A stretch of 8,669 nucleotides of DNA from an uncultured Solobacterium sp. (GTDB lineage: Bacteria; Bacillota_I; Bacilli_A; Erysipelotrichales; Erysipelotrichaceae). The notes beneath the pieces are model-generated. The model was given only the letters and a program-made list of their open reading frames with translations, ran no database searches and was not told the origin of the DNA. The stretch is taken from contig URYK01000075.1 in NCBI GenBank assembly GCA_900552125.1, positions 1 through 8,669 of the forward strand, read 5' to 3'. The position numbers and the translations under genes are program-made. Numbering within the stretch: position 1 is the stretch's first letter; every line of letters starts with the position of its first letter. This document shows positions 5,641-8,669 of the stretch, piece after piece.

Positions 5641-6366
5641 ATGATAAATGTTGCTATTTGTGATGATACTGTTTCAGTAACTGCGGAAATAGAAGAAATG
5701 CTAATGCACATTAAAAAGAACAGAAAGATTGATATAGATACGGAAGTATTTTTTGATGGAAAGACATTGTGTGAACAAATAAAAAAAGGAAGTAAATATG
5801 ATTTAATATATTTAGATATAAAAATGCATGAAATGAATGGAATTGATGCCGCTAAAATAATACGCGAAAAGGATATGAAAACTATCTTAATTTATGTATC
5901 GAGTTATGAAAGTTACTTAAAACAATTATTTGAGGTTGAACCATTTAGATTTTTAGATAAACCTATAGATGAAAAACAGTTTCAAAAATTTTTTGATAAA
6001 GCGTATGAAAGAATAATAGAAGATAGCGGTTTTTTTCAATTTAAGTTTAATAAAGAGGTATTTAGAGTCCCTATAAAAGACATTTTATACTTTGAAAGTG
6101 ATAATAGAATTATTTATTTAATTACTGATCAAACACGATATAGATTTTATGGGAAGCTTAATGTGATTGAACAGTCTTTAAAAAATTGTAAAACAATTTT
6201 TCTTAGAATACATCAATCCTATTTGGTCAATTATAATTACATAAAACGAATGGGTTTTACGGAGATAGAGTTATTTAATAAGAAGATTTTGCCAATTAGT
6301 GATGATAAGCAAAAGAAAATACGTGATAAATATTGCTCGTTTGTTGGAGGAGAAATCATTGATTAA
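5641..6366 (+). CDS. AgrA-like LytTR response regulator
   Basis: A 241-residue two-component regulator. The ATG at 5641 is chosen over the GTG at 5632 because AAAGG(TG) at 5628-5634 lies 6 bases before it and the product then begins MINVAICDD. The receiver domain covers residues 1-125, with acidic pair D8/D9, phosphoacceptor D59 in IYLDIKM, S87/S88 at the Thr/Ser switch and K107 in FLDKPID. The LytTR DNA-binding domain covers about 131-236 (FRVPIKDILYFESDNRIIYLIT; FLRIHQSYLVNYNYIKRM; LPISDDKQKKIRDKY). This is the AgrA/VirR/ComE architecture, expected to activate promoters on peptide sensing. The cognate kinase follows at once with an 8-base overlap. All phosphotransfer residues are present. 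Confidence 0.94.
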   Translation: MINVAICDDTVSVTAEIEEMLMHIKKNRKIDIDTEVFFDGKTLCEQIKKGSKYDLIYLDIKMHEMNGIDAAKIIREKDMKTILIYVSSYESYLKQLFEVEPFRFLDKPIDEKQFQKFFDKAYERIIEDSGFFQFKFNKEVFRVPIKDILYFESDNRIIYLITDQTRYRFYGKLNVIEQSLKNCKTIFLRIHQSYLVNYNYIKRMGFTEIELFNKKILPISDDKQKKIRDKYCSFVGGEIID

Positions 6367-7636
6367 AATTATTTATTCCATTGTACTAGCGGCATTTACC
6401 ATGTGGATATTGAATATGTATCTAAATATTTTCTTAGAATCCAAAGGAAAGTTACTAAGAAAGATCTGCATTTGGAGTATAACATTTATAATTTGGTCAT
6501 ATAAGGAATACAACAAAGGGTGGACTCCTGGAATTAATATTCTTCTATCGATTCTTATAGGAATGATAATAGCCAGTACTTTATATAATGGGAAATATAT
6601 TATAAAGCTTTTATTTATAGTTCTACTAAATATGCTTTGGATGGGAGCAGAATTGCTTATAGGATATGGATTTATTTTATTCGGCATAGACTATTCAGAG
6701 CGTATGTTAGCCGGAACTATTTTTTCTTTGCTTGTAATAATTTTATTTGTGCGAATTTTGGCATTACATAATAAGTATAAATCAAACGCTAAAATATCGT
6801 TAAAGTATGTATATTTTTTGGCATTTAATACATGTGGAAGTGTATTTATAGCACATACACTTTTTTATCTTAGTAGCATGAAAAATGCGAGTGTTGAAAT
6901 GACATATATATCATCATTTGTAGTTGTTGTTATAAATATATTAAATTTTAGAATATACAATAGACTATCAGAAGAATATGATGTAAAGCGTAAAAACGCA
7001 GTATATGAGCAACAAGTTGAATTTTACAAAAATCATATTAAAGAAAAAGAAGAAATATTACTTAAAATCCGTGAAATGCAACATGAGACAAAAAATCAGT
7101 TTATTTTCATTTTAGGACTTTTGGAGCATGAAGAAATTCTGAGAGCTAAAAAATTTATTAATCAGAATATTGGAGATATTAACAACATAAAAAACAAAAA
7201 TAATTTTGCACATTCTAATAATATTGTAATTGATTCTTTGATAAATTATAAATTTTCCATTGCAGAAAAGAAGAAGATATCACTTGATATTAAAATAAAT
7301 ATCTGGATAAACCTACCAGTTGATGATAGCGATATCTGTATTCTTTTGGGAAATGCAATAGATAATGCAATAGAAGCAACTCTAAAAGTACAAGAAAAAG
7401 ACCGATTTATAAATTTGTATATGCGTTGTATAAAAAATACACTAGTTATAACTATGGTTAATTCATATGATAAAACTGTACATTCTGTAAATGGAAATCT
7501 AATTTCTACAAAAAAGGATATAGAAAACCATGGAATGGGTCTTGTTTCTATGAAAAAAGTAGTTGATAAATATAATGGAATTATTCTAATTGATGAAGGA
7601 AAATTTTTTAGCATTAAAATAGTGCTATACCTTTAA
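6359..7636 (+). CDS. AgrC-like peptide-sensing membrane histidine kinase
   Basis: A 425-residue sensor kinase of the HPK10/AgrC type. I start it at the TTG at 6359, because GGAGG (6346-6350) lies 8 bases ahead and it overlaps the regulator stop in TTGATTAA; an ATG at 6299 would bury 60 bases more in the previous gene and lacks a binding site. About six or seven hydrophobic segments occupy residues 3-200 (near 3-26, 35-47, 58-75, 80-108, 117-136, 150-172, 180-198), the peptide-sensing part. A coiled linker leads to MQHETKNQF with phosphoacceptor H242. The GHKL ATPase has the N box LLGNAIDNAIEAT (330-341) and the G box HGMGLVSMKK (391-400). It is predicted to sense the cyclic peptide made by the two downstream genes. 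Confidence 0.93.
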   Translation: MIKIIYSIVLAAFTMWILNMYLNIFLESKGKLLRKICIWSITFIIWSYKEYNKGWTPGINILLSILIGMIIASTLYNGKYIIKLLFIVLLNMLWMGAELLIGYGFILFGIDYSERMLAGTIFSLLVIILFVRILALHNKYKSNAKISLKYVYFLAFNTCGSVFIAHTLFYLSSMKNASVEMTYISSFVVVVINILNFRIYNRLSEEYDVKRKNAVYEQQVEFYKNHIKEKEEILLKIREMQHETKNQFIFILGLLEHEEILRAKKFINQNIGDINNIKNKNNFAHSNNIVIDSLINYKFSIAEKKKISLDIKINIWINLPVDDSDICILLGNAIDNAIEATLKVQEKDRFINLYMRCIKNTLVITMVNSYDKTVHSVNGNLISTKKDIENHGMGLVSMKKVVDKYNGIILIDEGKFFSIKIVLYL

Positions 7637-7683
7637 ATTCAACATGTAGAAGGGGAATTTCAACAAGAAGAAAAATTTTAATC

Positions 7684-7700
7684 AATATTGTGATATTATA
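7684..7700 (+). promoter_or_regulatory. Dyad and possible promoter upstream of agrD
   Basis: AATAT-TGTG-ATATT (7684-7697) is a perfect dyad in the 86-bp gap between the kinase gene and agrD. It has the same arms and spacer length as the first dyad before the XRE gene (AATAT-TAAG-ATATT, 5210-5223). TATTAT (7695-7700) could be a -10 box, although transcription would then start only a few bases before the ribosome binding site. This could allow separate control of agrD-agrB. It is inferred from sequence pattern in AT-rich DNA. Confidence 0.3.
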
Positions 7701-7722
7701 AAAGAAAAAAGGTGGACAAACA

Positions 7723-7875
7723 ATGAATAGTAAAAAAACAGTACGTGAAATTACACAAAAAGTTGTAAAGAAAGTTGCAGAAAGAACAGCTGCTAATTGC
7801 TGTGTGTACATTTATCATCAAAATAAAGTTCCTAATAAATTGAAGGGAATCAATGTTGATAAAAAAAATAGTTAA
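7723..7875 (+). CDS. AgrD-like cyclic autoinducer peptide precursor (50 aa)
   Basis: A small gene with AGGTGG (7710-7715) 7 bases before the ATG. Residues 1-24 (MNSKKTVREITQKVVKKVAERTAA) form a lysine-rich amphipathic helix, as in AgrD leaders that lie on the membrane. The core is N25-C26-C27-V-Y-I-Y-H, followed by QNKVPNKLKG and a charged tail. Aligned by eye with Listeria AgrD (C-F-M-F-V then YEPKSP), the conserved Pro falls at the same place (P37), predicting cleavage after Y31 and a five-residue thiolactone ring C27-V-Y-I-Y31. The neighbouring C26 makes the ring start uncertain. The usual first Pro of the recognition segment is Asn here. The gene overlaps agrB by 23 bases, indicating coupled translation. 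Its position between the AgrC-like kinase and AgrB supports the call. Confidence 0.88.
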   Translation: MNSKKTVREITQKVVKKVAERTAANCCVYIYHQNKVPNKLKGINVDKKNS

Positions 7876-8323
7876 TTGCATTTGCACAGATGTAGAAGAG
7901 TATGAAATATACGAGTATGGTGTTAAGACTAGCTTAGAATTAATATGTTCTACTATAACAAGTTTGATTATTTCAGCTTTGATAGGGCAATTGATTGAAG
8001 GAATATTTGTTATTTGTATTTTTATGACTATACGCTCGTGTGCAGGAGGACTGCATTTTCATTCTTTTCTTGTCTGCTATTTGGTTTCCAATATCAATAT
8101 CCTTTTGTGTTTAATATATGGTTTATCAGATCAACAATTGAATTCTTTAGGGGCGTTCTTTTATATAATGATTATTGCCATTATAATCGTTATTTTTGCA
8201 CCAGTAGAATCAGAGCTTAACCCATTAGATATTACACAAGCTAAGGCGATTAATAGAAAAATAAAACGATATATAGCTGTACTTATGATATTGACTATTA
8301 TTTTTTTTTTTAAATGGAAATGA
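7853..8323 (+). CDS. AgrB-like autoinducer-processing membrane protease (C-terminus lost by frameshift)
   Basis: AgrB cuts AgrD at its C-terminal side and forms the peptide thiolactone in the membrane. The catalytic signature is intact: R61-S-C-A-G65-G66-L-H68-F-H-S-F-L-V-C75, with His and Cys seven residues apart as in S. aureus AgrB (H77/C84). Hydrophobic segments lie near 28-60, 72-90, 98-117 and 140-153. AGGG (7844-7847) lies 5 bases before the ATG, inside agrD. The frame stops at 156 residues (TGA 8321-8323), about 30 short of the family, just after 11 T (8301-8311). Moving one base forward there gives a 188-residue protein ending at 8420. The last membrane helix is therefore missing in the reading as given; whether the 156-residue form works is unknown. 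Confidence 0.9.
   Translation: MLIKKIVNCICTDVEEYEIYEYGVKTSLELICSTITSLIISALIGQLIEGIFVICIFMTIRSCAGGLHFHSFLVCYLVSNINILLCLIYGLSDQQLNSLGAFFYIMIIAIIIVIFAPVESELNPLDITQAKAINRKIKRYIAVLMILTIIFFFKWK
8301..8311 (+). repeat. Homopolymer of 11 T inside agrB
   Basis: Eleven consecutive T are followed by AAA, at codons about 150-153 of agrB. Tracts this long are prone to replication slippage and to RNA polymerase slippage, and also to sequencing error. Ten (or thirteen) T would put the downstream bases in frame with agrB. Confidence 0.95.
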
Positions 8324-8420
8324 ACAATATATTAAGTTGATTATTGCTACTTTGTCTATTATTGTACTTTCAATGTTTATAGAAATTGTAATGAAAAATG
8401 TGTGTAAAGTTGGGAGATGA
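8310..8420 (+). pseudogene. Out-of-frame C-terminal part of agrB
   Basis: In the frame one base forward of agrB, the sequence reads L-N-G-N-E-Q-Y-I-K, then a strongly hydrophobic segment LIIATLSIIVLSMF and a basic end IEIVMKNVCKVGR, closing at TGA 8418-8420. Joined to the first 150 residues plus two Phe, this makes 188 residues, matching AgrB length (S. aureus AgrB is 189) and supplying the final membrane helix. The segment has no start or binding site of its own. It is therefore best seen as the displaced end of agrB, reachable by slippage or by a change in tract length. Confidence 0.75.
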
Positions 8421-8625
8421 AGTCATAAGAGTATTGTTGATTAGTTCAAATGATATAATAGCTCATTCATTCGCAATGATAATTGAAAAGAGCAAAAGTT
8501 TGATTTTAGATAGGATAGATTTTGAATATAAGGAAGGAAAAATAACCTCAGATATCATAGTATTAGATTGTAGTGATTCTACAAAAATTGTTACACATAT
8601 GAAAAAAGTATTTGACTATAAATGA
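8398..8625 (+). CDS. Short receiver-like protein, start uncertain, possibly truncated
   Basis: A 75-residue frame at the end of the agr-like locus. Residues 9-60 look like the first half of a response-regulator receiver: strand VIRVLLISS, helix DIIAHSFAMIIEKSKSLI, then SDIIVLDCSD with D57 at the phosphoacceptor position. The usual acidic pair after strand one is replaced by SSND, and the domain stops after strand three (TGA 8623-8625), about half a receiver. The ATG at 8398 lacks a binding site and lies inside the displaced agrB end. GGGAG (8412-8416) is ideally placed for a start at ATA 8425, where homologues would have Met (IRVLLIS). It may be a decayed NarL-type regulator. Function is not assigned. 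Confidence 0.5.
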   Translation: MCVKLGDEVIRVLLISSNDIIAHSFAMIIEKSKSLILDRIDFEYKEGKITSDIIVLDCSDSTKIVTHMKKVFDYK

Positions 8626-8669
8626 GCAAATTTGAAAAATTGCACAAAACTACACTGCGAATTTCATAA
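8622..8669 (+). CDS. Possible 15-codon ORF overlapping the receiver-like gene
   Basis: ATGA at 8622-8625 joins the stop of the previous frame to a new ATG. The resulting frame encodes M-S-K-F-E-K-L-H-K-T-T-L-R-I-S and ends at TAA 8667-8669, the last bases of the window. There is no ribosome binding site and it is short enough to be chance, so it may only be a fragment of the sequence that followed. Confidence 0.12.
   Translation: MSKFEKLHKTTLRIS

Noticed and set aside
6299..6358. ATG at 6299 as the kinase start
   Set aside because: It would overlap the regulator by 68 bases and has no binding site, while the TTG at 6359 has GGAGG at ideal spacing and gives a normal membrane-domain start.
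7246..7614. Minus-strand frame opposite the kinase ATPase domain
   Set aside because: The plus strand carries the N and G boxes of the kinase; the antisense frame is hydrophobic only because it mirrors AT-rich codons.
7861..7868. Run of 8 A in the agrD-agrB overlap as a second slippage switch
   Set aside because: Both genes read through it in frame as given, and runs of 8 A are common in such AT-rich DNA, so nothing here demands a switch.
7614..7887. Minus-strand frames covering agrD and the gap before it
   Set aside because: The plus strand holds a well-supported agrD with its own binding site; the antisense products are low-complexity Phe/Ile-rich and lack starts with binding sites.
8014..8220. 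Plus-strand frame overlapping agrB (68 codons)
   Set aside because: It lies wholly inside agrB, in another frame; the Tyr/Phe-rich product has no binding site, and agrB carries the catalytic motif across the same bases.
1..8669. CRISPR arrays, tRNA or rRNA genes
   Set aside because: I saw no regularly spaced repeats of the right length, no cloverleaf-like sequence and no rRNA-like conserved segments on either strand.

Overview
The window suggests a low-GC Gram-positive anaerobe of the class Clostridia, quite possibly a Lachnospiraceae gut species. This rests on strong AGGAGG-type ribosome binding sites, AT-rich regulatory DNA, an IS66-type element, a group II intron and an agr-type peptide quorum-sensing locus with a clostridial-style AgrD. 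It is inferred from gene content and codon use, not from a marker gene.

Layout. (1) 1-1167 is the 3' part of a group II intron: a reverse transcriptase/maturase cut by the window edge, followed by domains V and VI. (2) 1226-1996 (minus) is a lone MerR-family regulator with a TipAS-like effector domain. Its promoter carries a perfect palindrome between the -35 and -10 boxes. (3) 2167-4907 is a complete IS66-family insertion sequence (tnpA, tnpB, tnpC), bounded by near-perfect inverted repeats and an exact 8-bp target duplication. (4) 4908-5284 is very AT-rich non-coding DNA holding the control region of the next operon. (5) 5285 to the window end is a very AT-rich agr-like locus: XRE regulator, LytTR response regulator (AgrA-like), sensor kinase (AgrC-like), a 50-residue AgrD-like pheromone precursor, AgrB-like processing protease, and a short receiver-like ORF that runs up to the window end.

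How it works together (inference from the agr paradigm). AgrD is cut and cyclised by AgrB to a small thiolactone peptide, predicted ring C27-V-Y-I-Y31. The peptide is exported and sensed by the multi-pass kinase AgrC, which phosphorylates the LytTR regulator. That regulator would act on AT-rich promoters such as those before the XRE gene and before agrD. The gene order (A-C-D-B behind an XRE gene) differs from the staphylococcal B-D-C-A order.

Most notable observation. The agrB frame ends early, at 156 codons, just after a run of 11 T. Shifting the frame by one base in that run restores a 188-residue protein with the missing C-terminal membrane helix, which is the usual AgrB length. This looks like a phase-variation or transcriptional-slippage switch on peptide maturation, a recent inactivating mutation, or a sequencing error.
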